Below are positions 54,122 to 63,564 of a stretch of 64,000 nt of DNA, in pieces (position 1 is the first letter of the stretch; every line of letters begins with the position of its first letter). The stretch lies in assembly GCF_014189535.1 (NCBI RefSeq), contig NZ_CP050306.1:1-64000 (forward strand). The letters run 5' to 3'. This DNA comes from Rhizobium lusitanum (GTDB lineage Bacteria > Pseudomonadota > Alphaproteobacteria > Rhizobiales > Rhizobiaceae). A program made the translations under genes and the position numbers. Below the pieces are notes generated by a model. The model saw only the letters and a program-made list of their open reading frames with translations. It ran no database searches and was not told the origin of the DNA.

Positions 54122-55084
54122 CTAGTCGTCCGTGGTTGTGTTGCCGAGCGTAAACACGGGGTTCAGCTCCATCGTATCCTTTTCATCGATTGCCTTGAGA
54201 AACTCCGGCTCGGACAAATCCTGCGATATGCCCGGCAACGCCGAGGGACCACGCGAGCGGGTCTGAACGTAGAGCCCGTCGGCAATATCCTTGAGGTTTT
54301 TGTCGCGTGCGGCAGCATCCCATTTCGATGGCATCAGCATATAGCCGGTGTTGAGTAGCTTCTGACCCGTCGACCAGATGATCTTGCAATCGCGGCGCTT
54401 GCCGGCCGGAAGGTCTGGGCAATAAGGGTTGTTGGAATCTTTCGCGAAGAACGCATAGCGATAGGCAAATCCGGCGTCCCCCGTGGTCCCCTTGCCCTGC
54501 GACGAGAAATATTTGAAGCCCATAACCTTGTCGGAATATTTGGAAAGAACCTCGCCTTTGCCGTCGATGAAACCGATGAAGACAACCGAATGCCCAGTCC
54601 TGTTCAGTCGGTTGATATTGACGAACGAGCCCGGTTCCAGCTCACTGAATTTCACTCTCTTGCCCACACCAAAGGTTACCAGCGCATCGGCCGTGCCATA
54701 AGAATCGAGCTTCGGATCCACCCAGATATGCGATCGAATGTCCTTCGGACGCATTCGATTCCAGCTGGTGGCAGGGAAATATTTGTAAACGCTTTTGTCG
54801 CCTGTCTCAGCTGCGTACATATTCAGTGCTGTGATAATGACCTCAGCACTTGCGGCCACGCACATCGTGAGCGGCGGTTGGCTTGCTTTGACCGCCTCAG
54901 AACCGTAGGTGATGTTGTGTGTATAAGCCCGACTGATATCATAGCCTTTGCTAGGATAGTTTCGGTTTATATCTTCAACGGCTCTTAGAATATATTTGTT
55001 AAAACCATTCTCGTTATCAGCGCGAGCAACGGAATTTAACGAAAAAAATATAGCTGCTGACAGCAAAATTGAATTGATCTTCAT
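54122..55084 (-). CDS. Secreted papain-like Cys/His enzyme, first gene of the second caspase operon
   Basis: 320 residues, signal peptide MKINSILLSAAIFFSLNSVA cleaved near residue 22. A conserved-looking Cys (C75 in PLTMCVAASAEVI) at the start of a helix and His165 in the strand NRTGHSVVFIGFID form the pattern of NlpC/P60, CHAP and related papain-like peptidases or amidases. A third cysteine pair lies at NPYCPDLP..RRDCKIIW. The length and pattern suggest a peptidoglycan peptide hydrolase, but the family cannot be fixed. It is 16 bp upstream of the caspase start, with GAGGGGAC before its own ATG. Confidence 0.65.
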   Translation of the reverse strand: MKINSILLSAAIFFSLNSVARADNENGFNKYILRAVEDINRNYPSKGYDISRAYTHNITYGSEAVKASQPPLTMCVAASAEVIITALNMYAAETGDKSVYKYFPATSWNRMRPKDIRSHIWVDPKLDSYGTADALVTFGVGKRVKFSELEPGSFVNINRLNRTGHSVVFIGFIDGKGEVLSKYSDKVMGFKYFSSQGKGTTGDAGFAYRYAFFAKDSNNPYCPDLPAGKRRDCKIIWSTGQKLLNTGYMLMPSKWDAAARDKNLKDIADGLYVQTRSRGPSALPGISQDLSEPEFLKAIDEKDTMELNPVFTLGNTTTDD

Positions 55085-55316
55085 GACAAGTCCCCTCGGA
55101 CGATATCGTAAGTATCAACTGAATGGTATTATATGCCTGTCGGATGTTCAAGTTAAAATTGCATAGTGGCGACTTGGCGTTTACAAGAAGTCTGCCACTA
55201 TTTTACTAACTTCCCGGTAAAAGACCCGGCGCGTTTCCGCATGTGACCTCGCCTGAGCTCCCACATCGCAACAAACGATTTCCACGGCACGAGAATTTCT
55301 CAATGCGAAATGACTT

Positions 55317-55815
55317 TTAGTTCTTAGGCTTTTGAAAATATACGTCAAACAACACAACGGGCCGCTTCATCCATGCCCAACGTCGGTCTTTGTAAGCCAT
55401 TTTACCATGGGGACACTCAACATAGGCTTTCAGCGCGACATCAATGCTGCTTTTGGCCTTGCGCGCTCGCTCCACTGCGCACCGGCCTAACAGCGGGCTC
55501 GTATTCCATATCCTCGCCACGACAAGCGCCAGCCGTACATCACCCCCGCTCGCTGCGTAAGCGGGGCTTCCAATAGGTATCGAGCCAAAAGTTAAGGATC
55601 CATACCTGTGCATTTCTGTCTCTTAAGCCGCTCAGCATCCACTTGCGAAACGTAACATCGCTCTTGATTTGATCGTAGGTTTTGTTTTTGCGAAGAGTGC
55701 GTGCCAGTTCGGTCATGTGAGACTGCTCTGACGCCGGGCCAATATCGGCATGCTTCGAGACCAAATATTCAATGAATTGTGCGAGCGGCTGCCGGTCGAG
55801 ATGGGGCAGGCCCAC
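55317..55815 (-). pseudogene. Unknown gene, 5' end lost to IS6 and one frameshift
   Basis: Two overlapping frames join into one protein if the C5 run at 55543-55547 changes length: LARTLRKNKTYDQIKSDVTF, NFWLDTYWKPRLRSERG then DVRLALVVARIWNTSPLLG and RRWAWMKRPVVLFDVYFQ. No family recognised. The 5' end runs into the IS6 terminus at 55820, so the start is missing. Confidence 0.5.
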
Positions 55816-55819
55816 TCCA

Positions 55820-56637
55820 GGTGGCGTCGCCTTAACGGCTTGGTTGGGATCGACTTGGTATTCGGGTTGTCATGACCGAAGCTGCTCATGTTCACTTCAG
55901 ACGCCACCGCTTTCCCGCTGAGATCATTGCCCATGCGGTATGGCTCTATTATCGGTTCCCGCTGAGCCTTCGCGACGTCGAAGATCTGTTGGCTGAGCGC
56001 GGCATCTCCGTCACGTTTCAGACCGTCGCGGAATGGGCGGCGAAATTCGGCTTGAAGTTCGCTCATCAGCTCCGGCGCCGCGCACGAGGCCACTTTGCCG
56101 ACAAGTGGCAACTCGATGAGATGGTGGTGATGATCAAGGGAAAGAGGTACTGGCTGTGGCGCGCCGTCGATGCAAACGGTTACGTCCTCGATGCCCTGCT
56201 TCAAAGCCGAAGGAACAAGGCAACAGCGCTGCGTCTGATGCGCAAGCTGCTCAAGGGCCAAGGTACCATCCCGCGGGTGCTGGTGACTGACAAGCTGCGT
56301 TCGTATTCGGCGGCAAAGGCCGAGTTGATGCCGGGCGTAGAGCATCGCTCGCACAAGGGATTGAACAATCGAGCTGAGAATTCTCATCTGCCGCTACGGC
56401 GGCGAGAGCGACGTATGATGCGGTTCAAGTCCGCACGACAGTGCCAGCGTTTCGTCTCAACTCACGGCCAGATCGCCAATCTTTTTCTTCTTCACCGGAA
56501 ACACTTGAACGCCATCGACCATCGCCAGCTTCGCACTCACGCCATCTCGATCTGGCATGAAACCGCTGGCGCGATAGCTGCCTGAAACACGGCACACGTC
56601 CTCAACGCTGGTTCCCTACAGTTAAGGCGACGCCACC
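55820..56637 (+). mobile_element. IS6-family insertion sequence, 818 bp
   Basis: Inverted repeats GGTGGCGTCGCCTTAA at 55820-55835 and, inverted, at 56622-56637. It contains one transposase. No 8-bp target duplication (CCACTCCA left, CCTCAAAC right); IS6 elements often form cointegrates and deletions, which fits the truncated genes on both sides. Confidence 0.88.
55872..56585 (+). CDS. IS6-family transposase
   Basis: 237 residues. HTH-like YYRFPLSLRDVEDLLAERGI; DDE core with WQLDEMVVMIKGKRYWLW (Asp), VLVTDKLRSYSAA (Asp) and NNRAENSHLPLRRRER (Glu). Full length for the family. The N-terminal HFRRHRFPAEII is the family start. Confidence 0.93.
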   Translation: MTEAAHVHFRRHRFPAEIIAHAVWLYYRFPLSLRDVEDLLAERGISVTFQTVAEWAAKFGLKFAHQLRRRARGHFADKWQLDEMVVMIKGKRYWLWRAVDANGYVLDALLQSRRNKATALRLMRKLLKGQGTIPRVLVTDKLRSYSAAKAELMPGVEHRSHKGLNNRAENSHLPLRRRERRMMRFKSARQCQRFVSTHGQIANLFLLHRKHLNAIDHRQLRTHAISIWHETAGAIAA

Positions 56638-56905
56638 CCTCAAACCCATGCTGCTCAAGGATCTCGAAAGCCGGGATCCAGTAAACGCCGGTCGACTCCA
56701 TCGCCACGCTCGTGACGCCGCACGATCTGAACCAGGCAGCTATATCATGCAGATCGTGGGTGAAGGTGCCGAAGGCGCGGATAGGCACATCGGTTTGTTC
56801 CGGATTAACAGCCGCCATATGCATCGTGGACCCGATATCGACGGCCGCCGCACCGGGGTTCACTTGGGTGAGGTTCTGTGGTGTGGAAGAACGGATCTTG
56901 GGCAT
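56638..56905 (-). pseudogene. IS110-type transposase, N-terminal fragment
   Basis: From ATG 56905: AAAVDIGSTMHMAAVNPEQT (first Asp of the DEDD site), FTHDLHDIAAWFRSCG, VAMESTGVYWIPAFEILEQH. The frame is cut by the IS6 end at 56637. About 90 of the roughly 400 residues remain. Confidence 0.85.
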
Positions 56906-57110
56906 GGCTTCTCCTCCTTTGGGTCGGGAGGGGCTGGGCCGCGCAAGTTCGTCAATTTCCTAACCGGGATCGCCGCTGACGCGACGTCACCACTCTCAAG
57001 TACGCAACAGCCCATGTGCCACGTTTTTTAACGGGGTTGAACGCCTCCAATAAGCCTTCGGCAACTCCCCTCCAACAGGGAGCCTAACACGGCCTGTTTC
57101 TACCGCGCAC
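56906..57110. other. Short IS-derived filler
   Basis: Sequence between the IS110 fragment and the truncated IS3 copy; no gene. Likely upstream part of the IS110 element. Confidence 0.35.
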
Positions 57111-57808
57111 AGGCGGACAAAAGCCCGTGATCGTTTTTTAATAGTTCGTTGGCCTTCTTCAGGAGATCATGCTCAAGTTGCAGCTGGCGGACATCACGCT
57201 GGAGGGCTTCAAGCTGTCGCTCGAGTTCCTCGCGTTCTGGAACCTTGGAGTTGCTTTTGCGGCGTTTCATGGATGAAGGAGCCTCGTGACCGAGTAGCTG
57301 ATCTTTCCAGTCGTACAACGTCGGCCTGCACACGCCCAGCCGGTCGGCCACCTGTTGGGCACTTTCATCTCCACTACATAGTCCGATGACACCGGCTTGA
57401 CGCACCGCCTCGGGATAGGCAGGACGCCATGATCGACCGACCATCGATGCTCGCGTCTCCGGAAAGGCCTCCCGTACCCATGCGGTTAGTGTTCCTCGAC
57501 CCGGATATCCAAGTGCCCTCATCGTCGCAGAGATGCAACGATCATGGGTGCGATAGTGCTCAAGTGCCGCCTGTTTCTCGGCCTCGGAATATTTTGGCGC
57601 ACGAGCTACCGGCTGAATACGCAGGTCGAGATGCTGTATGTACTCGCAGTACCAGCCCCTCAACGCATTCTTGGTGGGATAACCCAACTGCCGAATGGTC
57701 GCGTTAAGTCGCTTGCCAAGCCTGATATAAAGCTCAACGGCTCGAAGTCTGTCTGCATAGGAATACATGAACTACCTCTTGGTGGTCCAAGTTTTCGTCC
57801 GCATCCCC
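57100..57808 (-). pseudogene. Truncated copy of the IS3 element at 37268
   Basis: From ATG 57768, 220 residues nearly identical to the first 220 of the transposase at 37296-38834, then the frame ends LLKNDHGLL. The DDE domain is absent. The outer end of the IS (GTCCAAGTTTTCGTCCGCA) is at 57785-57808. Confidence 0.88.
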
Positions 57809-57822
57809 AAGGGGTCAATATT

Positions 57823-59492
57823 GGGCTCTGACGCAGATCTGGTGCAATTCTCTCATGTCGCGCCGATCAAGCGGGCTTGAAGAAGATCAAGCTTTCCGCG
57901 ACCGTACATCTGGCGCTTTACCAGCTTGAGCTCTGTTATCTGCCCCTCTGTTTGCCCATTGGACCACGGTGAGACGATCGCTGCCCGGACTGCCTGTATG
58001 TCTTTCGCAACGCCATTGCCAAAGGAGGAAACCAGACTGTTGCGGGCTCGGTCGATCCACGGCGCGAGCTCGTTTTCCGCCTTGCGCCGGATCATAAGAT
58101 GGAAGTCGGCGATGATGTCGCGAGCTTTAACCAGCAAGGGAACACCGCCTTCTATTGCAGCGATGGTGACGGTCTCGGATTTCGTTAGATTGTCTCTGCT
58201 GGTTGTCAAAAGGCGGGCAATCGTTCGGGCGGAGGGGGGCGGGTCAACGATTCCGCATCCGCCTTTTCGGCCCGCTTACGTCGTGTCGCCCATTCACTCA
58301 CGACCCGACGCGAACCACGAAAGCTCTGTGTTCTCAATCGCCGCCATAGTTCAGTGCCGTTCCGCTTACCGGCAGCCCATTGCGCGTCGAGCCATTCGAG
58401 ATAGGGCTCCAACGAACTTTGTCTTGACCGAAAGACGTCGTTGCGGTGCCCTCTGAGCACTTGGCGGACCAAGCCGCGGCTATGACCAGTACGGCGCACG
58501 ATTTCCTTGATCGTGACACCGTCCTTTGCGAGCGCCATGATCGCCGCGTTGGTCTGTTCGCGCCTAAGATAGCCTTCATATTGAAGGCGTTCGGCCGCGG
58601 TCAGAAGTTTAGGATTGACGCGCGTTGCACCGAGTGTCTTGCGAATTTGCCGCATCGATTTGCGGACGGAATCCAGAAACGCACGGCTGGCATTCTCCAT
58701 CAGATGCCATCGATCAGCGACCTGCACTGCATCAGGCAACGCCTTTGCCGCCGCCAGCCCGTAAGCGCCGCCGCGGTCGCGAGCAATGACCTGGATTTGG
58801 GGATTCCGCCGCAACCAGGCCTCTGCCGTCGCTGGCTCACGGTCCGGTAGCAGACGGATCGGCCGCCGGCGCTCCAGGTCACACACGATCGTGCCATAGC
58901 GATGACTTCGACGCCAGGCCCAGTCGTCGATACCAATCACCGAGGGCGGGATCGACGGCGGCAATCCTTGCCTGCGGATGACGCGGAGCAAGGTGTCGTT
59001 GCTGACGGGAAGCATGAGCCGCTGTGCAAAACGTGCCGCCGGGCGTCCTCCAAGCGCGAGGCCCAGATGGTGGACGAGATGCTCGAGACGCCCGGTTCGT
59101 CTGGCGTAGGGAGGTAGCACATCGCCGAACCGCTCGGCGAATATCTGCTTGCCGCAGAGCACCGCATCACAGGTGAACCTCCGCGTGCGCACGAGAAGCC
59201 TGACGCGTCTTCCCGATATTGGGAGGTCCGCGACCTGGCGGTAATAGCGGCTTCGAACCGTTCGCGACATTCGTCCGCATGCTGGACACGACGCGGTAGC
59301 GTCGGCTCGAGAAAGCAAGATGCAGGTCTCATCGTCAATGTGGGTGATGCGTTCGGCGATGAAACCAGCCGGTACCAAATCAGAGAGGCGAAACTTGGTG
59401 CTCATCAAGCTGATTCCTTTGTGGAAACCAGAAAAGCCGCATCGTTACAACTGCATCAAAAATGAGTCAGATGGGATATTCGGCTTGAGCCC
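57823..59492 (-). mobile_element. ISL3-family insertion sequence, 1.67 kb, ends approximate
   Basis: Bounded by GGGCTC (57823-57828 region) and the inverted GAGCCC (59487-59492), with little further symmetry. It contains an ISL3 transposase split by one frameshift. Size agrees with the family. Ends and target duplication are not certain. Confidence 0.6.
57853..59408 (-). pseudogene. ISL3-family transposase, one frameshift
   Basis: N-terminal zinc finger (CILLSRADATASCPACGRMS), HTH, and transposase core with VIGIDDWAWRRSHRYG and VIARDRGGAYGLAAA (Asp residues). The first frame ends at 58206; the tail (TTSRDNLTKSETV, FGNGVAKDIQAVRAAIVSPW, NGQTEGQITELKLVKR with the Glu) is in another frame. One more C in the C6 run (58234-58239) joins them as RTIARLLTTSRDN. 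The whole is about 518 residues. Confidence 0.85.
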
Positions 59493-59588
59493 TATATCTG
59501 GCCGCAGCGACGGAGGTGCTGCGCTTCGAGCTGATGATAGAACGTGGTCTGTATGAGCAGCCACAAACATCAGAAAAGGAAGCGCAGC

Positions 59589-60626
59589 ATGAGGTATTAT
59601 GCCGGACTGGACGTTTCTGTGAAAGAGACCGCGATCTGCATTGTCGACGAAACGGGAAAAATTTGCCGCGAGTTGAAGGTTACGAGCCACCCAGACGATC
59701 TCGTTTCGACTCTTAACAACCGGGCATATAAGCTCGTTCGGATAGGGCTCGAAGCTGGTCCTCTGTCTCAATGGCTATTCAGCGGTTTGGCTGAAGCCGG
59801 GTTGCCTGCGGTTTGTATTGAGACCCGCCACACCAAGGCTTTCTTGAAAGCGCAGGTGAACAAGACCGATCGCAACGATGCCCGCGGCATCGCGCAGATG
59901 ATGCGGGTCAACCTGTTTCGACCCGTTCACGTGAAGACGTTGACGAGCCAGAAGCGCCGCGCTTTGCTGACGGCACGTAAACTTCTGCAGGAGAAGGCGA
60001 TTGCCCTAGAGAATGATATCCGGGGATTGTTACGCAACTTCGGCCTGAAGGTAGGGATCATCGGCACGATCGGTTTCGACGCACGCATTCGCGAGCTCAT
60101 TGACGGCACGCCTGATCTTGGCGAAATCATCTCGCCTCTGCTTGCCGCCAGAGAGAAACTGCGCGCAGAGTTCGCGAAGTTGCATCGGAAAGTCCTGGAT
60201 CTGGTGCGCGACGACAACACCTGCCGACGCCTTATGACAATACCCGGCGTCGGCCCCGTCACCTCGCTTGCCTTCGTCAGTACCATCGATGTTCCAGCCC
60301 GCTTCAAGAATTCCCGTGCAGTCGGGCCAGCACTTGGTTTGACCCCGGTGCTCAATCAGTCCGGGGAGAGCCATCGTGTCGGACGCGTTTCCTTATGCGG
60401 GGATGGTATGATGCGTGCCCTTCTCTATGAAGCCGCGCAGGTCATGCTGAGCCGTGTGAAGAAATGGTCATGGCTAAAGGCCTGGGCAATGAATATTGCC
60501 CGCAGGCGCGGTCGATCGAAGGCGATTGTAGCGCTGGCAAGGCGATTAGCAGTGATCATGCATCGCATGTGGAGCGATGGCTCTGAATTCCAGTGGACAA
60601 GGGATAATGAAGCAATACCCGTCTGA
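59589..60626 (+). CDS. IS110-family transposase
   Basis: 345 residues from ATG 59589 (MRYYAGLDVSVKETAICIVD); the frame extends upstream to 59544 without support. DEDD pattern: GLDVSVKET, GLEAGPLSQWL, TDRNDARGIAQMM; the C-terminal part has the Ser-containing LALGLTPVLNQSG-like segment (ALGLTPVLNQSGES) and MTIPGVGPVTSLAF. Full length. The flanks 60627-60880 lack genes. Confidence 0.92.
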   Translation: MRYYAGLDVSVKETAICIVDETGKICRELKVTSHPDDLVSTLNNRAYKLVRIGLEAGPLSQWLFSGLAEAGLPAVCIETRHTKAFLKAQVNKTDRNDARGIAQMMRVNLFRPVHVKTLTSQKRRALLTARKLLQEKAIALENDIRGLLRNFGLKVGIIGTIGFDARIRELIDGTPDLGEIISPLLAAREKLRAEFAKLHRKVLDLVRDDNTCRRLMTIPGVGPVTSLAFVSTIDVPARFKNSRAVGPALGLTPVLNQSGESHRVGRVSLCGDGMMRALLYEAAQVMLSRVKKWSWLKAWAMNIARRRGRSKAIVALARRLAVIMHRMWSDGSEFQWTRDNEAIPV

Positions 60627-60915
60627 TTTGACGTCGCAACCGACGAAGTAGAGCTTTGCAATTCCGCTGACCGGCGGAACGATGTCCTTTGCGGGACGAT
60701 GGATGAGGTGAGTGCGCTTTGGGTCTTGTGCCGGTCGTTACGACGGTCAGGACGTGAGTCAGATTGCACCGCTTCGTTCTTCTGATCCCATGATGGGAAG
60801 GCCAGGCAGCCTATCCCGAAGAGAAGCACGGGCCCGTTAAAGGACATCAAAGGCCGGCAGATGGAAAGCTTCAAAAATGCTTGACGCAACTACGCCGAAT
60901 AGAGAAGCCCAATAT

Positions 60916-61314
60916 TCACCCCCTGTAGGCGATCAGCGCTTGGCCTGCCCGACGCTGGCCGGGGTTGCAGAGGGTATCCGCGCCGCTGATCTGGCTGCCA
61001 TTTTCCCACCGAAGTTCGGTCAGGAAGTCGAACGGACCGAGCTGGAGCTGCCGCGTTCCGAGCTGCCACTGCTTGGAGCCAGCCTTGAGCTCCATTTGGC
61101 GCAGATCGGCAAACAGGTCTGCGAGCAGCTTACGCATTGCCGGCGAGAGGTCGTTGGATAGATCTTCGAGAGCTTGCGGAAGGTCGAGCTTGAACAGGCC
61201 GGCGCCCTGCCGTAGCGCGACACCGTATTCGAGGCAGAAGGCTCGCATCTGGTTGATCAGGTGCGTATTCCGATGAAGCCGGCCATCGATTCCGATTTGA
61301 AGCCGCCCAGTCAT
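60916..61314 (-). pseudogene. Fragment of a second IS110-type transposase
   Basis: The central part encodes THLINQMRAFCLEYGVALRQ, LDLPQALEDLSNDLSPAMRK and LLADLFADLRQMEL, a region of IS110 transposases after the DEDD domain. Both sides are unrelated sequence. Only about 75 residues are native. Confidence 0.7.
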
Positions 61315-61321
61315 TCCGATT

Positions 61322-61645
61322 TCATTCCGGCCGGCGTTCCGATTTGAAGGCAGCCATTTGTCGGACTGATCCTAGGTCTGGTTGATGTTTGGATCGGGTT
61401 TTGTTCAGGTCAAGCTTCGGTGTTTTCGGGTGCGACTGGGAGCGCTGTTTTCGCATGCTCTCGCCGGTGAGATCGATGCGATAGGCGTTGTGAACGAGGC
61501 GATCCAGGATGGCATCGGCCAGCGTTGGGTTTGCGATGATTTCGTACCAGCGATCCAGGGGCACCTGACTGGTGATGATCGTCGAGCGACGCTCGTAGCG
61601 GTCTTCGATGATCTCGAGGAGATCGCTACCCACCTGGGATATCAA
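61322..61645 (-). pseudogene. IstB (IS21-family helper ATPase), C-terminal fragment
   Basis: [20 protein letters not shown] then [20 protein letters not shown] and [14 protein letters not shown]: the C-terminal third of IstB, including the sensor-like RRSTIITS. The Walker motifs are missing. It shows that an IS21 element was once here, of interest given the IS21-like ends at 37228 and 38883. Confidence 0.85.
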
Positions 61646-61724
61646 GCCGGCCTAACGGCCAGGTCAATTGGCCTCCGCTCCACAACTGACGAGTCGGAGC
61701 CATTGGCAAGCTGAGCGCAGTTCA

Positions 61725-62343
61725 CTAATGAATGATGATTGGAATCAAACTCAGAACGAGTAGCATTGCCATTGTAAGATTAAAAACCCTGATAATTTGT
61801 GGCGAAACCAGTAAGCGCCCGATGTACGCACCAAGCCCTGCCCAAGCGACCGTGCTGATGAAAGTTAACGCACCAAAGACGAAGGCAAACAGAGTGCCAA
61901 GGACCGCGTAGCCGGTCTGTTCGCTAACGCGGCCATGAGCGACAATCGCGCCAGTCGCCATCACCCAGAGTTTCGGATTTACGAACTGAAGAAGTATACC
62001 CTGCGTGAAGGAAAGGGGGTTTTGCGCTGCATGATGACTTGGGGTCAGTATCAGCTAGTTTTGGCTCAGCACTAGCGATCTGCCATGCTATCCACAACAG
62101 GTAAGTGATCCCAATCCATTTGAGAACCAGGGAAACGCGCGGCTCTGCTACTACCGACGCACCAAATACCGCAACAGTGAACATGATCACTGCAACGCCG
62201 ACTGCGATCCCGCTCATTAACGGCAGGGTCCGAATCAACCCGTAGTTTGCCCCTGAAGCTGTAGCCATCGTGTTGTTCGGTCCAGGTGTCGCTGCCATAG
62301 CGAAGGCAAATCCAATCAAGCTAGCATACCATCCAGTATCCAA
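61725..62343 (-). pseudogene. LysE/RhtB-family exporter, one frameshift
   Basis: From TTG 62343 (preceded by GGAGAAG): GFAFAMAATPGPNNTMATAS is the LysE signature near the first helix, then helices to KWIGITYLLWIAWQIASAEP. The frame is lost at 62015-62019 (C5 on the coding strand); six C would restore LSFTQGILLQFVNPKLWVM, continuing ATGAIVAHGRVSEQ and three helices. About 206 residues, normal for LysE. Amino-acid exporter. Divergent from an Lrp-type gene. Confidence 0.82.
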
Positions 62344-62478
62344 TGAACTTCTCCGTTGAAATCATCCATAATTATCCAGCGACCATAATATCCTGAGTAC
62401 CGGAAAATCGGCTTGCGTATTTGCTGGCTATTTATTAAATATTGGCATCTTATGCCAATAAATTCTCTATATAATTAA

Positions 62479-62946
62479 ATGGATGCCATGAAATTAGATG
62501 AGATCGACCGACGAATAATCCGCGAACTGCAGCTTGATGGGCGAATTCTTAACAACGAACTTGCAAAGCGCGTTGGGCTATCCACTTCACCTTGTTTGCG
62601 ACGGGTAAGGCTCTTAGAAGAAGCCGGAATCATCAATCGCTACGTGGCAGTCATTGATCAGACGAAGGTCGGTTTGAAGCTATCTTTATTTGCGAGGGTC
62701 TGGCTGACAGCCCAAGACGCGGAAACGATCGAGCTCTTTATAGCGGCCATGAAGCAACTGCCCGAGGTCGTGGAGTGTTACATTATGCTGGGCGAGAGCG
62801 ATGCGTTGCTGCGAGTTGTCGTCCCCGATCTTGAGGGTTATCGACACTTCCAATCGTCGCACTTGACCCGGAAAAACGGTATCAAGAATGTCAAGACTGA
62901 CGTTCCAAGCGAGGTCGTCAAGCAGGCGTTCGCACTTCCTATCTAG
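62479..62946 (+). CDS. Lrp/AsnC-family regulator
   Basis: 155 residues (or 152 from ATG 62488). N-terminal HTH (LDEIDRRIIRELQLDGRILN, NELAKRVGLSTSPCLRRVRL) and C-terminal RAM domain (LPEVVECYIMLGESDALLRV). It senses amino acids and typically controls the divergent exporter. The 135-bp gap to the LysE start is AT-rich and suits a shared regulatory region. Confidence 0.93.
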   Translation: MDAMKLDEIDRRIIRELQLDGRILNNELAKRVGLSTSPCLRRVRLLEEAGIINRYVAVIDQTKVGLKLSLFARVWLTAQDAETIELFIAAMKQLPEVVECYIMLGESDALLRVVVPDLEGYRHFQSSHLTRKNGIKNVKTDVPSEVVKQAFALPI

Positions 62947-63010
62947 AGCATTGGACCGAAAAGTGTATGCGGTTTCCGAAAAATCCGATGCAAAAACAAA
63001 AAGCTAGAGA
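62943..63010. repeat. Rhizobial intergenic repeat (REP/RIME-like)
   Basis: Begins CTAGAGCATTGGACCGAAA and ends AAACAAAAAGCTAGAGA, with CGGTTTCCGAAAAATCCG in the middle. This is the form of a repeat commonly seen after genes in Rhizobiales genomes, bounded by inverted CTAGAGC/GCTAGAG-like ends. Confidence 0.6.
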
Positions 63011-63049
63011 CGCGGGACACTTCCGTCTGAAAGACGCTGCTTCATATCA

Positions 63050-63391
63050 CGAGGCATCTCCAGCACCAGTGATCAGAGTAGCCAGACCGATATGATCAAG
63101 GCGATGGATACGAACGGCGACGGTAACATTAGTGAAGCGGAATTTGTCGCGGTTCCATCCGACGCGAGGAAGGAACAAGCAACTAATCTATTTAGGGCGT
63201 TTCCCAGGCTGACTGAATCGATGGGCTTTGCAAATCATTTCGGTTCTGAGTCAAGCTATCTGCCGATGGAGGTCGGCCGATATGTCGAGCTCTTTCTATT
63301 GATCTTCGCACGCGTGTTCTTGCCGCTGTTTCTGCCGGTGCATCCCATCGAGAAGCGGCAGATCGTTTCGGCGTGGGTACCGCGAGCGTGA
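63050..63391 (+). pseudogene. Fragment of an EF-hand protein
   Basis: SDQSSQTDMIKAMDTNGDGN then ISEAEFVA: one clear EF-hand loop (D-T-N-G-D-G-N-I-S-E-A-E). The ATG at 63092 is inside the motif's leading helix and the start of the native gene is missing. After about 63190 the frame reads into unrelated hydrophobic sequence. Confidence 0.55.
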
Positions 63392-63564
63392 GGCGCTGGC
63401 GGAACCTGCAAATCCGGCAGGGCAATGTTTCCTCTGGCCGCCTCGGCGGCGACGGAAGTTCTGGCAAGACTGAAGCGCACGCATTTTTTATAACGACATG
63501 GCTGGCCGATCCATCGAGATGGCACCTTATTTGAACTTCGCGACGCCCTCTCGACCCAAGGCGT
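63392..63564. other. Short region without gene
   Basis: Between the EF-hand fragment and the IS110 remnant; only shadow frames. Confidence 0.35.

Noticed and set aside
63092..63391. Complete 99-residue EF-hand membrane protein
   Set aside because: Only the first 30 or so residues fit an EF-hand protein; the hydrophobic remainder appears to be unrelated sequence joined in frame.
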